This document shows positions 37,719 to 46,619 of a stretch of DNA of 64,000 nucleotides, piece after piece; the first letter of the stretch is position 1, and each line of letters starts with the position of its first letter. The position numbers and the translations under genes were made by a program. Source of the DNA: Acetivibrio sp. MSJd-27 (GTDB lineage Bacteria > Bacillota > Clostridia > UMGS1840 > HGM11507); NCBI RefSeq assembly GCF_018918095.1, contig NZ_JAHLPV010000007.1:53306-117305 (forward strand). The letters are read 5' to 3'. The notes beneath the pieces were generated by a model. It was not told the DNA's origin. It searched no databases and worked only from the letters and a program-made list of their open reading frames with translations.

Positions 37719-40457
37719 CTATCTGACAATATAAAGACTGATGGGTTCGCAGTAGCGCTGCTGGATTACAATCCGGGAGCAGGCGCTTCCGGCGCGGTCA
37801 AAGCCGATCAGGTCATCCAGAGAGCCCTGTTTGAGCCGTTTTGCCTCGCCAGCGGCGGAGCTGTCGTAAATCATGACGGGGAAGCTGCCGGATCGGACGA
37901 CCTCCATCCCGTCCATCTGGGCCAGATCGGCGGGGTTGTCGGTGACCTTGAATTTAAAGCCGTCCGCATAGGCGCCGTAGACATACCCTTTTACCAGGCG
38001 CTGCGCATCGTAGACGTCGGTGCCGAAGGTGGAGTAGAAGGTATCGTCCTCCGGCCGGTAGATCAGGTTGAAGGCGGTGAGATAACCGGACATTCCCTCC
38101 ATATAGCGGAACATGTCGCCGCACCGCATATCCTCCGGCTTGAATACCTGCGCGTTGGACGCGGTGAAGGTGATGTCCTCCTTGCAGAAGAGGGTGCGCT
38201 CCTTGCCGTACTGGCTGAAATAGACTTTGGTGAGGGCGTCGCCCTCGCTGTCGATGGCTTTCACCGACTTTATAAAGAAGGAGAAGGGGGTCTCGGTGGA
38301 GCCCCAGCTGCCTTTTCCGTCGTTTTTGATGGTGATGAGCTCCGCGCCGGCGATGTCGTCCCTGGAATAGTAGGCGACGCCGGTGTAATTATTGTTATCC
38401 CCGAAATAGGAGCCGTTGGCGATCTCGTAGAGCTCCTCGTCCATGCAATCCACCGTGAGATCATTGGGAAGAGGAAGCCGGAACACCGTTGCCGTTTTGG
38501 GGATCAGGATTTTTCCGCCCAGGGAGCGGGCGTTGATTTTAAAATTCAGGTTTTCATAGGGAACCATAAACAGCTTGTTTTTTCCCGAGAGATTGGCGGG
38601 GGTGCCAAGGATGCCGTCCGGCGTGTTGAAAACGGTGTCGATATAGTCGATGGCACCGTTGGCGTCCAGGGTATAGCGCACAGCCTGTGCAACGCAGCCG
38701 GCGGGTATATCCCCCGAGATGGCTTTGGCAGAGCGGTTGAGTACGGTTTTGATGCTGTCCGGATAGTTTTTATAAGCCACGTCATCGATTTTCAGCCGGT
38801 CGGAAAGATCATACACGCCGAAATTTCCCCGGGCGTCCATCAGTTTAACCCGGATTCCCTCGTCCAACCCCTCTTCCTGCTGCAGCGCCATCAGATATCC
38901 GAACTGTTCCCGGTCGGAGGGAGCCGGTTTCACATAGGCGCCTTGTCCGTCCTTATCCAGACCGATTTCCACCGCCGTTCCGAGCTGAAGCTCTTTGCGC
39001 GCAAGGCGGAGGCACAGGGGGGTAAGCGCAATCTCTTTGCCGTCCACGTTCACGAAACAGGCATTGGTGTCCTCGGTGATGGTCTGCAGAACACCGGTGA
39101 CCTTCTGATTGGACAGATAGGCTTTTATCAGAGTCTGGGGCGCGTCCGGAAGAGATGCGGAGACCGAGAGAACCGCCATATCGCCGATTTTGCCGAAGGA
39201 GGTTTCCTCCCCCTTTTCATCATAGAGCAGCACATAGGGCTCATCCGCTTTTGTATCCAGTGTGAGCTGCTTGCTGCTGTCGTAGTAGTCATAGATTTTC
39301 CAGGCGGAGCTGTCCTTCTTTCCGACGACATAGTTTTCATAGACGTCGATAAAGACGATATCCGCAGTGTTGTCGCCGTTGTTGTCCAGCAGTTTCAGAG
39401 TTCCGGTTTTATCCTGTAAAAGTTCCGTGTTGAAAGCGGCGGTGGTGGCGGTGCCGTTGTAGAGGATTGCGGCAAAGCTTTCATAGCGGCAGGAGACGGT
39501 TTTGCCCCTTTCGTCTTCCGCCTTCACCGTTCCGTTTTCAATGGAGGTGACGTCCTCCGCTTTTAAGATGGTTTCCTGATTTTTGTTTGCTTTTTTGGAG
39601 AGGTACACAAGCTGTTTGCTTCCGCCGTCCTCCGTTTCTTTATAGTAAGCGTCTACAAAGTAGCCCAGATTGTCATAAACCGGGAGATCCCCGGCGGAGA
39701 TCAGAACACCCGCGACGGAAATCCGGCGGGGAGGCGTGGTGTTGTCCCCGCGCAGATTGGTGATATCCACACCGTCGACAACTCCCTGCACCGTGTGAAT
39801 CCGGAAATTCTGCGTCAGCAGGGTGACTCCTTTTTTGACCTCCATGCCGATGCCGTCCCCCTGCACGGAGGTCTGCACCGTCAGATCGATATGAAGCGCG
39901 TTGAAAAACAGGATTGCCGCCTCCGCGCGGAGAAGGGGTTCCCGGTAGCTTCCCCTGTAATTGCGCAGCAGGCGGAGGTCGGAAGCAGCGGCATAATAGC
40001 CGGCGGGATAGCCGCCCAGCGCTTCCGCCCGGTATCCGTATCCCAAAAGACGGATGAGCACCGTCATCGCCTCCGCGGCGGTAATGCTTTCCTCCGGACG
40101 GAAGGTTCCGTCGGAGAAACCGGAGATTAGATTCATGCTCTTTGCCGTGTAAACCGGAATGGCGCAGGAGGCCTCCGGCGGCACGTCGGAAAAGCAGGGC
40201 TGCCCGCTCCAGACACCCTCCGGCTCTGGAAAGCCGTTCATCCGGTAGACGGCGGTGATAAATTCTGCCCGGCTGATTGGCTTTGCTCCGTCGCTTATGG
40301 AGAAGTCAATCAAATCAAGGGCGTTTAAAAACGAGATGGCTTCCTCGGCCTCCGGCTGAACCGGATTTTCTGGGAATTCCTCCTCCGCGGAGAATGCGGG
40401 CAGGGTGAGAACCCCAAACAGGACGAGAAGAACCGCGGTCAGTTTTTTTAACATCAT
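37719..40457 (-). CDS. Large SLH-domain surface protein (paralogue of 57022-59838)
   Basis: 912 residues. A signal peptide (LLVLFGVLTLPAFSAEE) is followed by SLH repeats over about 40-190 (CFSDVPPEASCAIPVYTAKS, GFSDGTFRPEESITAAEAMT). The remaining roughly 700 residues are beta-rich with no known domain and align in order with the 57022-59838 product (for example NNGDNTADIVFIDVYENYV against SDSDSLYDIIKINACTVTV). This is the architecture of an S-layer-like array protein. Its start overlaps the stop of the preceding SLH gene by 4 bp (ATGA). Confidence 0.82.
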   Translation of the reverse strand: MMLKKLTAVLLVLFGVLTLPAFSAEEEFPENPVQPEAEEAISFLNALDLIDFSISDGAKPISRAEFITAVYRMNGFPEPEGVWSGQPCFSDVPPEASCAIPVYTAKSMNLISGFSDGTFRPEESITAAEAMTVLIRLLGYGYRAEALGGYPAGYYAAASDLRLLRNYRGSYREPLLRAEAAILFFNALHIDLTVQTSVQGDGIGMEVKKGVTLLTQNFRIHTVQGVVDGVDITNLRGDNTTPPRRISVAGVLISAGDLPVYDNLGYFVDAYYKETEDGGSKQLVYLSKKANKNQETILKAEDVTSIENGTVKAEDERGKTVSCRYESFAAILYNGTATTAAFNTELLQDKTGTLKLLDNNGDNTADIVFIDVYENYVVGKKDSSAWKIYDYYDSSKQLTLDTKADEPYVLLYDEKGEETSFGKIGDMAVLSVSASLPDAPQTLIKAYLSNQKVTGVLQTITEDTNACFVNVDGKEIALTPLCLRLARKELQLGTAVEIGLDKDGQGAYVKPAPSDREQFGYLMALQQEEGLDEGIRVKLMDARGNFGVYDLSDRLKIDDVAYKNYPDSIKTVLNRSAKAISGDIPAGCVAQAVRYTLDANGAIDYIDTVFNTPDGILGTPANLSGKNKLFMVPYENLNFKINARSLGGKILIPKTATVFRLPLPNDLTVDCMDEELYEIANGSYFGDNNNYTGVAYYSRDDIAGAELITIKNDGKGSWGSTETPFSFFIKSVKAIDSEGDALTKVYFSQYGKERTLFCKEDITFTASNAQVFKPEDMRCGDMFRYMEGMSGYLTAFNLIYRPEDDTFYSTFGTDVYDAQRLVKGYVYGAYADGFKFKVTDNPADLAQMDGMEVVRSGSFPVMIYDSSAAGEAKRLKQGSLDDLIGFDRAGSACSRIVIQQRYCEPISLYIVR

Positions 40458-42178
40458 TGCCCACCTCCCTGTGTGATCAGTCCATACAGTATTTTTGCGG
40501 CCTGCGCCCGGGTGCAGGGCTGTTTGGGAGCAAAGCTTCCATCCTCCATACCGCTGACGATGCCGGCGTTTTTCATCGCATAGACCGCCTCTTTGGCGAA
40601 GCCGGCGATTTCATTGTCATCCGAAAACAGCTCCTCTGCCTTGTCCGGCAGGGAGATGCCTTTGTAGTTTGCCGTCCGGTAGGCGAGGGTCATCATCTCT
40701 TCCCGGGTTAGCCTTTCCCCCGCACCCAGCCGCTCGTCCGGGTAGCCCTGAATCAGTCCGGCCTTCTGTGCTGCCGCCGCGTAAGGGGAAAACCAGCTGC
40801 CGGCAGGCACGTCGGTAAAGCTGGAGGGCGCGTCCGCGGTCTCAATGCCGAAGGCGGAAACCAGCATTTTCACAAATTCCTCCCGCAGAATTTCCCGTTC
40901 CGGCTCAAAGGTTTTCGGTCCGGTACCGGAGAGAACTCCTTTTTCCGCCAGCGCTTCAATGCTCTCCTTCGCCCACGGGACGGACGCAAGATCGTCAAAC
41001 AGGGGGGCGGAGGGCTGTGCGGTTGGCTGAGGGGAGAAGGTGTCAGACGGGATGGGGGGCAGAGTCTGCCCGCCGGAGGACACAATGCCGCCACCACCAC
41101 CACCTCCGCCGGACGGACGGGGCGTCGGTGTCGGAACAGGCTTGGAAGCCAGCTTGGAAAGAGCCTCCCCAAAGTCGCTTACCGAGGAGAAAGGACTCTT
41201 TTTCGCCAGTTCCACCGCGAGGGTATCCTTTTTGGAATACCGCTGATAGGCTGCCATGTCCAGCGCCATATCCTCGCCGTGGTGTTCGATGGCATAAAGG
41301 ATATCCGACCAGTTCTGAATGCGATTTACCAGGCTCAGAAAAACGGTTTCCTGGAAGACCTGCTGAAGGTCCTTCGCGCTTTGCAGGTCTTTGCCCTGAA
41401 ACAGGGCGGTAAAGGAACTGCGGGTTTGCACTGTGAGCTTGGTTTTATATGTAGTGACAAAGGATTCCTTTGGTTCAAACAGTGCCTGATACTGCATCAA
41501 ATCAAATACGGTGCCTTGATTCAGGTTTTGCAGCACAGAGCACAGAAGAAGACGTTCGGTAAATTCCGCAGGATCCTCCGTGTGGATGGGATTCTTTTGA
41601 TTCAGCTGAAAAAAGAGTTCCGCTGTCTTGACCGGATCCGCTGAAAAATAGAGGGGATCCGTCAGCTGAAACAGCTTGGCGACGGTGCAGTTCTCATCCG
41701 TCAAAGAGAGAAGCTGCTGCACTTCACCGGCAGTCTGGGCTTCTGCAATATTCTTGAGAAATTCCGTTTTGTGCTCCAAAGTGGCATAAAAAACAGTGGT
41801 TTCATAGGGAGCCGCCGCTCCGTCGGCGGAAATCCGCACCGGATACTCCCCGACAGCGGAATCCGTCATATCCAGCGTGAAGCAGAAATTTCCTTCCCGG
41901 TCGGCGTTTTTCTGCTCCAGATAAAAAAGAGCTTCTTTCATCTGCTGCACGAAATCCGGACTGGACGGATCGATGCTGCCCGGCGAGAAGTCCGGCCGGT
42001 ACACTTCCAGTGTGACATTCGCATAAGGTTTTGCCTCTGTGAGCTTTCCGGAAATCACAATGTTTCGGGTAGTTACCTCAAAAACAGGCTTTTCTACCTC
42101 TGCTGCCATTCCCTGCAGGCAGAACATGGTGAAAATCAACAGAAAACACAGGATTCTTTTTCCAGTGTTTTTTTTCAT
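40454..42178 (-). CDS. Surface protein with C-terminal SLH domains (paralogue of 59854-61524)
   Basis: 574 residues, first gene of the minus-strand operon. A signal peptide (LLIFTMFCLQGMAAEVE) is followed by an Ig-like unit (TTRNIVISGKLTEAKPYANV) and a helical region. A proline/glycine linker (PTPTPRPSGGGGGGGGG) leads to three SLH repeats over the last 180 residues (LFDDLASVPWAKESIEALAE, SFTDVPAGSWFSPYAAAAQK, CTRAQAAKILYGL). The same plan occurs in the 59854-61524 product. It is probably a wall-anchored scaffold exposing an N-terminal binding part. Confidence 0.82.
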   Translation of the reverse strand: MKKNTGKRILCFLLIFTMFCLQGMAAEVEKPVFEVTTRNIVISGKLTEAKPYANVTLEVYRPDFSPGSIDPSSPDFVQQMKEALFYLEQKNADREGNFCFTLDMTDSAVGEYPVRISADGAAAPYETTVFYATLEHKTEFLKNIAEAQTAGEVQQLLSLTDENCTVAKLFQLTDPLYFSADPVKTAELFFQLNQKNPIHTEDPAEFTERLLLCSVLQNLNQGTVFDLMQYQALFEPKESFVTTYKTKLTVQTRSSFTALFQGKDLQSAKDLQQVFQETVFLSLVNRIQNWSDILYAIEHHGEDMALDMAAYQRYSKKDTLAVELAKKSPFSSVSDFGEALSKLASKPVPTPTPRPSGGGGGGGGIVSSGGQTLPPIPSDTFSPQPTAQPSAPLFDDLASVPWAKESIEALAEKGVLSGTGPKTFEPEREILREEFVKMLVSAFGIETADAPSSFTDVPAGSWFSPYAAAAQKAGLIQGYPDERLGAGERLTREEMMTLAYRTANYKGISLPDKAEELFSDDNEIAGFAKEAVYAMKNAGIVSGMEDGSFAPKQPCTRAQAAKILYGLITQGGGQ

Positions 42179-42391
42179 ATTGACTCCCCTTTCTTTTCAA
42201 TGAAAAAACAGTAAGATTTGCGGATATAGGTTGAAAAAATCCAAACAGCTTCCTGCTCTTCGGCCTTTTCGACGGTATGCCCGCACAGTGTCCAATCCAT
42301 TCCGCAAAAAAACGCCCGTTTTCCGGCGGAACAGCAGGGAAAACCCGCCGCCCGAAAGACGGGGGCTCCCTTTCTTTTCCTTTACAGTTTC
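42179..42391 (-). other. Long leader of the minus-strand surface operon
   Basis: About 200 bases between the mapped promoter and the first start codon, containing GC-rich complementary stretches (GGCGGAACAGCAGGG region) that may fold. No known riboswitch was recognised. The ribosome site of the first gene is AAAGGGGAG. Confidence 0.45.
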
Positions 42392-42420
42392 ATTATAATA
42401 TTCCCCCGATCGGTTGTAAA
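42392..42420 (-). promoter_or_regulatory. Promoter of the minus-strand surface operon
   Basis: On the minus strand TTTACA (42420-42415), 17-base spacer, perfect TATAAT (42397-42392). Confidence 0.72.
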
Positions 42421-42486
42421 TGGTGTATGTTTCATATTTTATGTATATTTCCGACATTTTCAGATTTTTTTCTTTTGCGCGGAGAT

Positions 42487-42515
42487 TTGACAATTTCAAT
42501 ATATTTTGCTATCAT
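42487..42515 (+). promoter_or_regulatory. Promoter of the divergent AraC gene
   Basis: TTGACA (42487-42492), 17-base spacer, TATCAT (42510-42515). The roughly 65 bp between this and the divergent operon promoter is the natural place for regulator binding. Confidence 0.78.
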
Positions 42516-42548
42516 GAAAACGAAAAATTGTACAAGGAGCACAAAGAG

Positions 42549-43352
42549 ATGAGTAAGGTCAATTTAACGGAATATGCGGAATCCGACATTACCATCCGGG
42601 ATATCAACTGTATCTATATCCAGCGGATGACTTGCGCATGGAAGCACACCTCCACCTTCGAGTCCTACCACCGGCTTGTCTTTATCGGGGAGGGGGATTT
42701 CACCGCCTCCATCGACGGCCAGACCATGCACGTCAAAAAGCATGATCTTCTGTATATTCCCAAAAACGCGAGGTATCAGTCCTCCAGCCTTTCCGTCCCC
42801 TTCTGCCACACCACCATCCTCTTTGACTTTGCACAAAGCGATCGGAACAGTTATCCCTTTAGCTATCTCTATACCCTTAAATCACCCGAAAAATTTATGC
42901 AGATGTTTGACGACATCTTAAACGTATGGTTATACCGCAGTTTTGGATATAAGCTCAAAACGAAGATGCTGCTTTATGATATTTTGAGAAACATGCTTAT
43001 GGAGCAGATGATACAGGGAAATATGCTGCATTCTTACAACACCATTCAGGCGGCTATGCAGTTTATTGACCGGAATTATGACAAGGAGTATATCAATGTG
43101 GAGGAGCTGGCCAAAATGTGCGGAATCACCCCCACCCATTTCACGAGAGTGTTCAAGGGAATCTATATGACAACCCCTGTGAAATACATCAACAAGCTGC
43201 GCATTGACCGGGCCATAGAGCTTTTGGAGCACACCACCCTGACGGTCAATGAGATTGCCGAGCAGACCGGTTTTTCCGACACCTCCTACTTCAGCAAAAT
43301 GTTTAAAAAGCTGCTGGGGAAGAGTCCTCTTCATTACAGGCAGGAGATGTGA
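42549..43352 (+). CDS. AraC-family transcriptional regulator, divergent from the surface operon
   Basis: 267 residues from the ATG at 42549 (CAAGGAGC upstream); the promoter lies inside the longer open frame, which rules out the upstream starts. The N-terminal cupin-like part (RLVFIGEGDFTASIDGQTMH) is followed by the AraC double helix-turn-helix (LAKMCGITPTHFTRVFKGIY, VNEIAEQTGFSDTSYFSKMF). It is transcribed away from the minus-strand operon across a 370-bp gap holding both promoters, so it is the likely activator of that operon in response to a glycan-derived signal. Confidence 0.92.
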   Translation: MSKVNLTEYAESDITIRDINCIYIQRMTCAWKHTSTFESYHRLVFIGEGDFTASIDGQTMHVKKHDLLYIPKNARYQSSSLSVPFCHTTILFDFAQSDRNSYPFSYLYTLKSPEKFMQMFDDILNVWLYRSFGYKLKTKMLLYDILRNMLMEQMIQGNMLHSYNTIQAAMQFIDRNYDKEYINVEELAKMCGITPTHFTRVFKGIYMTTPVKYINKLRIDRAIELLEHTTLTVNEIAEQTGFSDTSYFSKMFKKLLGKSPLHYRQEM

Positions 43353-43393
43353 GAAGAAAAAGGGATAGAAATGCACTGCGTGTGATGAGGGTG

Positions 43394-43480
43394 CGGGCGG
43401 AGCAAGCCCCTCCCCTACATCGGATGGCGGTGGTTGGAAATAATGGAAAAGACGTCATTCCGAGGCACTTGGAATCTCTG
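43394..43480. repeat. REP-like palindrome and fragment of the GTCATTC element
   Basis: CGGGCGGAGC-AAG-CCCCTCCC-CTAC (43394-43418), followed at about 43454 by GTCATTCCGAGGCACTTGGA, the left end of the longer palindromic element found whole at 31264 and 44811. Confidence 0.75.
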
Positions 43481-43540
43481 ACGGAGAACAAAGGACAGGG
43501 CAGAAAAATATACAGTCCGCTTTTTGTGCGGAATTTTTCA

Positions 43541-43885
43541 TTATGCGAACAGATTGGTCAGGTTCCGTATCCATTGCTCTTTTTGGAAGGCTTCCCCTTT
43601 CCAGCCAGCCAATATCAATTCAAGAAGCATGGTCTTGAATACGCTGTCCATAAAGCCGGCATTTCGGTGTACCGTCAGCAAAACAAAAATCATTTCATAA
43701 AAGCCTTCTTTCGAGAGACGTTCCATAAGTGATTTCATCATCCCAATGTCCATGTGTTCGTCGCCGGGGGTGCAAATTAAGTACCACCAGCCGGGATACC
43801 GGCGGATCCATTCCAAAAAACGGATGGTTTGCTTATTTCTTTTCGTCAGTGATTCGGAACTCTCCGGATCAAAATTTTTGTTCAT
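43541..43885 (-). CDS. Hypothetical small cytoplasmic protein
   Basis: 114 residues with no signal peptide or membrane segment. It contains FLEWIRRYPGWWYLICTPGD and MEWIxN-like helices, mostly alpha by composition. I recognise no family. GAGG lies about nine bases before the ATG. The gene stands alone between the AraC gene and the XRE genes, in an AT-richer stretch. It could be an accessory or phage-related gene; confidence that it is expressed is moderate. Confidence 0.5.
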   Translation of the reverse strand: MNKNFDPESSESLTKRNKQTIRFLEWIRRYPGWWYLICTPGDEHMDIGMMKSLMERLSKEGFYEMIFVLLTVHRNAGFMDSVFKTMLLELILAGWKGEAFQKEQWIRNLTNLFA

Positions 43886-44022
43886 AGAAAAAACCTCTTT
43901 TCTAAATTTATTATTTTATATTTGAAATTAATTTATTTATATAATAAACTTATTCGTTTGTTTTTGAATTTTGGATTTGATTTTCTAAATGATATAGTTT
44001 ACAATAATACAAAAGGAGTCTG

Positions 44023-44244
44023 ATGATTATGGGAATGGCAATCAAAGTAAAGATGTTACTTGCTGCAAAAGAAATGACAATTGCAGATTTGGCAGGAAAA
44101 ATGGAACCGGAAACAACAGCACAAAATATTGGTGCAAAGCTGAAACGGGATAATTTAACAGAAAAGGATTTACAGGGCATTGCAAAGGCATGCGATGTAA
44201 CTTTTGAAGGGAATTTTATTTTTGAAGATGGCAGAAAAATATAA
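44023..44244 (+). CDS. Small XRE-type helix-turn-helix protein (paralogue 1)
   Basis: 73 residues (71 if started at the ATG at 44029, which has more usual spacing from AGGAG). It is essentially one DNA-binding domain: IKVKMLLAAKEMTIADLAGK, NIGAKLKRDNLTEKDLQGIA. The tail FIFEDGRKI recurs as a DNA fragment after the second paralogue. No partner toxin or phage gene is evident. A 21-bp inverted repeat lies just downstream and may be its operator or the end of its transcript. Confidence 0.8.
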   Translation: MIMGMAIKVKMLLAAKEMTIADLAGKMEPETTAQNIGAKLKRDNLTEKDLQGIAKACDVTFEGNFIFEDGRKI

Positions 44245-44271
44245 GGCTCGTTGTTCATAAAAAGTTTACCT

Positions 44272-44328
44272 CCTTATAATATACGTTAATAATAGAAATA
44301 AATTCGTTTATTAACGTATATTATAAGG
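44272..44328. repeat. Perfect 21-bp inverted repeat between the XRE genes
   Basis: The arm at 44272-44292 begins CCTTATAATATACG; its exact complement is at 44308-44328, with 15 bases between. It is AT-rich and has promoter-like TATAAT within. It could act as an operator or as a hairpin. Confidence 0.8.
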
Positions 44329-44389
44329 CTATTAACGTAAAATGTCAATACAAAAATCCGCTTTGTCGGAAAGAATGTTCGTTTATTAT

Positions 44390-44418
44390 TTGACTATCTT
44401 CGGAAAAAGTCGTATAAT
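44390..44418 (+). promoter_or_regulatory. Promoter of the second XRE gene
   Basis: TTGACT (44390-44395), 17-base spacer, TATAAT (44413-44418). Confidence 0.78.
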
Positions 44419-44440
44419 TACAAAAAAAGGAGGGGATTAC

Positions 44441-44653
44441 TTGTCTGCGGCAAAAAAAATAAAAATACTTTTGATTGAACGGGAAATGACTCTTACCGAT
44501 TTGTCGAAAAAATTGAATAAGAGCCTGTCAACAATGAGTGATAAAATGAAACGGGATAACTTTTCAGAGAAAGATTTGAAGAAAATAGCGGAAGTCTTAA
44601 ATTATGATTATGATGTCATCTTTACCGACAGGGAAACGGGAAAACAAGTATAG
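44441..44653 (+). CDS. Small XRE-type helix-turn-helix protein (paralogue 2)
   Basis: 70 residues starting at TTG 44441, seven bases after AGGAGG. The promoter at 44390-44418 lies within the longer open frame beginning at 44342, so that start is excluded. The product aligns throughout with paralogue 1 (KIKILLIEREMTLTDLSKKL, MSDKMKRDNFSEKDLKKIAE). It is a likely DNA-binding regulator arisen by duplication. No target is evident beyond the inverted repeat upstream. Confidence 0.8.
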   Translation: MSAAKKIKILLIEREMTLTDLSKKLNKSLSTMSDKMKRDNFSEKDLKKIAEVLNYDYDVIFTDRETGKQV

Positions 44654-44693
44654 ATTCCAGCAAAGTGAAAACGTGGTAATTTAGCACAAAATG

Positions 44694-44732
44694 TTATTTT
44701 TGAAGATGGCAGAAAAATATAAGGATCGTTGT
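44694..44732 (+). pseudogene. Fragment of a third XRE gene copy
   Basis: 39 bases nearly identical to 44216-44254, the end of paralogue 1 including its stop codon (TTTGAAGATGGCAGAAAAAT). This is a 3' remnant left by duplication or recombination. Confidence 0.75.
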
Positions 44733-44736
44733 CTTT

Positions 44737-44777
44737 AAAAAAAGCGGTGTTCATCGATTGATGAACACCGCTTTTTT
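44737..44777 (+). terminator. Terminator after the XRE genes
   Basis: A perfect 16-bp stem (AAAAGCGGTGTTCATC and complement), loop GATT, then six T residues. Confidence 0.93.
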
Positions 44778-44810
44778 GCGGAGGTCGACGTCGGGAAATT
44801 GCCATCCACC

Positions 44811-44988
44811 TGTCATTCCGAGGAATCGAGGAAACTCCCAGCGTAAAACCTTGGCAAGCCGGCTTTGGGATTCTTCCCTTCGTTCAGAATGACAAATAGA
44901 GAAGAAACTCTGAATGACGGGCGGATATGGAATCCGCCCCTACGGTAGACGGTATACTGGGCGGGTCGATGTGGGCATCGACCCCTAC
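44811..44988. repeat. Composite repeat block: GTCATTC element plus two REPs
   Basis: An element opening TGTCATTCCGAGGAATCGAG and closing CCCTTCGTTCAGAATGACA (44811-44894), then CGGGCGGAT/ATCCGCCC-CTAC (44918-44943) and CGGGTCGATG/CATCGACCC-CTAC (44962-44988). Confidence 0.85.
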
Positions 44989-45063
44989 GCAGGGCAGAGG
45001 ACGATTGGAAACAGCGGAGAAATGCCATCCTGCGGTCATGCACTTTTTGAAAAACAAAAAAAT

Positions 45064-45127
45064 GAACAAAAAATGCTCAATTCTGAACAAAAATCTATTA
45101 ATGGTTTATGGGAAAGCGTGCTATACT
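45064..45127 (+). promoter_or_regulatory. Possible control region of the oxidoreductase gene
   Basis: GAACAAAAAATGCTCAATT (45064-45082) is followed by an extended -10 TGCTATACT (45119-45127). The same box appears before the 46762 gene (46674-46694), and a reversed version (TTGAGCAAAATT) lies near 45259. It is a candidate regulator site. The rest of 44989-45301 is AT-rich with nothing else recognised. Confidence 0.45.
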
Positions 45128-45301
45128 GAAATTGAAAATAGAACAAAATCTGTTTTTTTAGCCCTTGATTTTAAGCTGAAATTGGTGTTTTAGAAAAATC
45201 AGGGGCATGACATGAAAAAATAACCAAAAAGAGGAATTTAGCAATTTTTGTTCTCTTATTGAGCAAAATTCGCTCTTCAAAGACAAGGAGAAAGAAGCAA
45301 A

Positions 45302-46573
45302 ATGACAAAAACAGTATCATTGATTGGGGCCGGCTCCAGAGGGCGGTATACTTATTCGCCCTATGCCAAGCAGCATCCCGATGAGATGAAAATCACAGCG
45401 GTGGCGGAGCTTCGGCCGGACGTGCTTGCGGATTACGGCGAGGAATACGGCATTCCGGAGGAGCGGCGTTTTCCCAGTGCGGAGGAATTTTTCCGGCAGG
45501 ATAAAATGTCGGACTTTGCCTTTATCTGTACCCAGGACGGGCAGCATAAGAAGCATGCGATTATGGCACTGGAAAAGGGGTATGACCTTCTGCTGGAAAA
45601 GCCGATGGCAATCAGCCTGGAGGATTGCCGCGCAATCACCGAAAAAGCGAACCAGACGGGCCGCGCGGTGGTGGTCTGCCACGTTCTGCGCTACACCCCC
45701 TTCTACGCGAAAATCAAGGAGGTTCTGGAAAGCGGCAGAATCGGCAGCGTGGTGGATCTGCACCAGTGCGAAAACGTGGGCTACTGGCATTACGCCCACA
45801 GCTACATAAGAGGAAACTGGAGAAAGGAGAGCGAAAGCTCGCCGATGATTCTGGCGAAATGCTGCCATGACCTGGATATTCTTTACTGGCTGGCGGGAAA
45901 GAAGTGCCGGGCGGTTTCCTCCTTTGGCTCTCTGAAATACTTCAACGAAAAAAGCGCGCCTGAGGGTGCCGGGAAACGATGCCTGGACGGCAGCTGCAGA
46001 ATCAAAGGGGAATGCCCGTTCGACGCGGAGAAAATCTATATCGGCTCCCCGGTCACCGGCGTGCGGGTCAATCAATCCTGGCCGGTCAACGTGCTCTCCC
46101 TGGATCTGACCGAGGATGGAATCCGCAGGGCGCTGGAAGAGGGACCGTACGGAAGATGCGTTTTTGCCTGTGACAACGATGTGGTGGATCATCAGATTGT
46201 CAATATGGATTTTGAGGACGGCGTGACGGCCTCCCTGACCATGTGCGGTTTTACCAGCCAGGTAAACCGGGAAATCAAAGTGATGTGCACCGGCGGGGAG
46301 CTGACCGCAGATATGGTCAGCGGAAAAATCCATGTGACTCCCTTCGGGAAGGAGACGGAAACCATTGTGATAAACGATGAGTATGACGCATTGAACGGTC
46401 ACGGAGGCGGCGACCACATGCTGGTGGAGGAAATGATGCATACCGATATGGATAAGCTTTCCTCCATGTCCACCAACATCAACGATTCCCTGCACAGTCA
46501 TCTGATGGCTTTTGCCGCTGAGATGTCCCGGAAGCAGGGCGGAAAGCCGGTTTCGATTTCCTCTCTGTATTAG
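45302..46573 (+). CDS. Gfo/Idh/MocA-family NAD(P)-dependent oxidoreductase
   Basis: 423 residues. The Rossmann start TVSLIGAGSRGRYTYSPYA holds the dinucleotide-binding loop, and LLLEKPMAIS carries the family EKP signature. The catalytic histidine is likely in AKCCHDLDILYWLAG. An insert with cysteines (CLDGSCRIKGECPFDAEK) is unusual and could bind a metal; this pattern occurs in a subgroup of the family. Members oxidise or epimerise sugars and sugar acids. It is placed between the two surface gene groups and was probably recruited to process a sugar released from the glycan. The start has AAGGAGAAAG upstream. Confidence 0.9.
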   Translation: MTKTVSLIGAGSRGRYTYSPYAKQHPDEMKITAVAELRPDVLADYGEEYGIPEERRFPSAEEFFRQDKMSDFAFICTQDGQHKKHAIMALEKGYDLLLEKPMAISLEDCRAITEKANQTGRAVVVCHVLRYTPFYAKIKEVLESGRIGSVVDLHQCENVGYWHYAHSYIRGNWRKESESSPMILAKCCHDLDILYWLAGKKCRAVSSFGSLKYFNEKSAPEGAGKRCLDGSCRIKGECPFDAEKIYIGSPVTGVRVNQSWPVNVLSLDLTEDGIRRALEEGPYGRCVFACDNDVVDHQIVNMDFEDGVTASLTMCGFTSQVNREIKVMCTGGELTADMVSGKIHVTPFGKETETIVINDEYDALNGHGGGDHMLVEEMMHTDMDKLSSMSTNINDSLHSHLMAFAAEMSRKQGGKPVSISSLY

Positions 46574-46619
46574 GCATAATTTGCCATCCTTCTGAGGTGG
46601 GTAAAATTAGATTAATCTA

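Noticed and set aside
37626..39419. 597-codon plus-strand open frame opposite the large SLH gene
   Set aside because: It is a shadow of the real minus-strand gene, with low-complexity His/Gly/Val-rich translation and no start signals.
44342..44440. N-terminal extension of the second XRE protein
   Set aside because: The promoter at 44390-44418 lies inside it, and AGGAGG points to the TTG at 44441.
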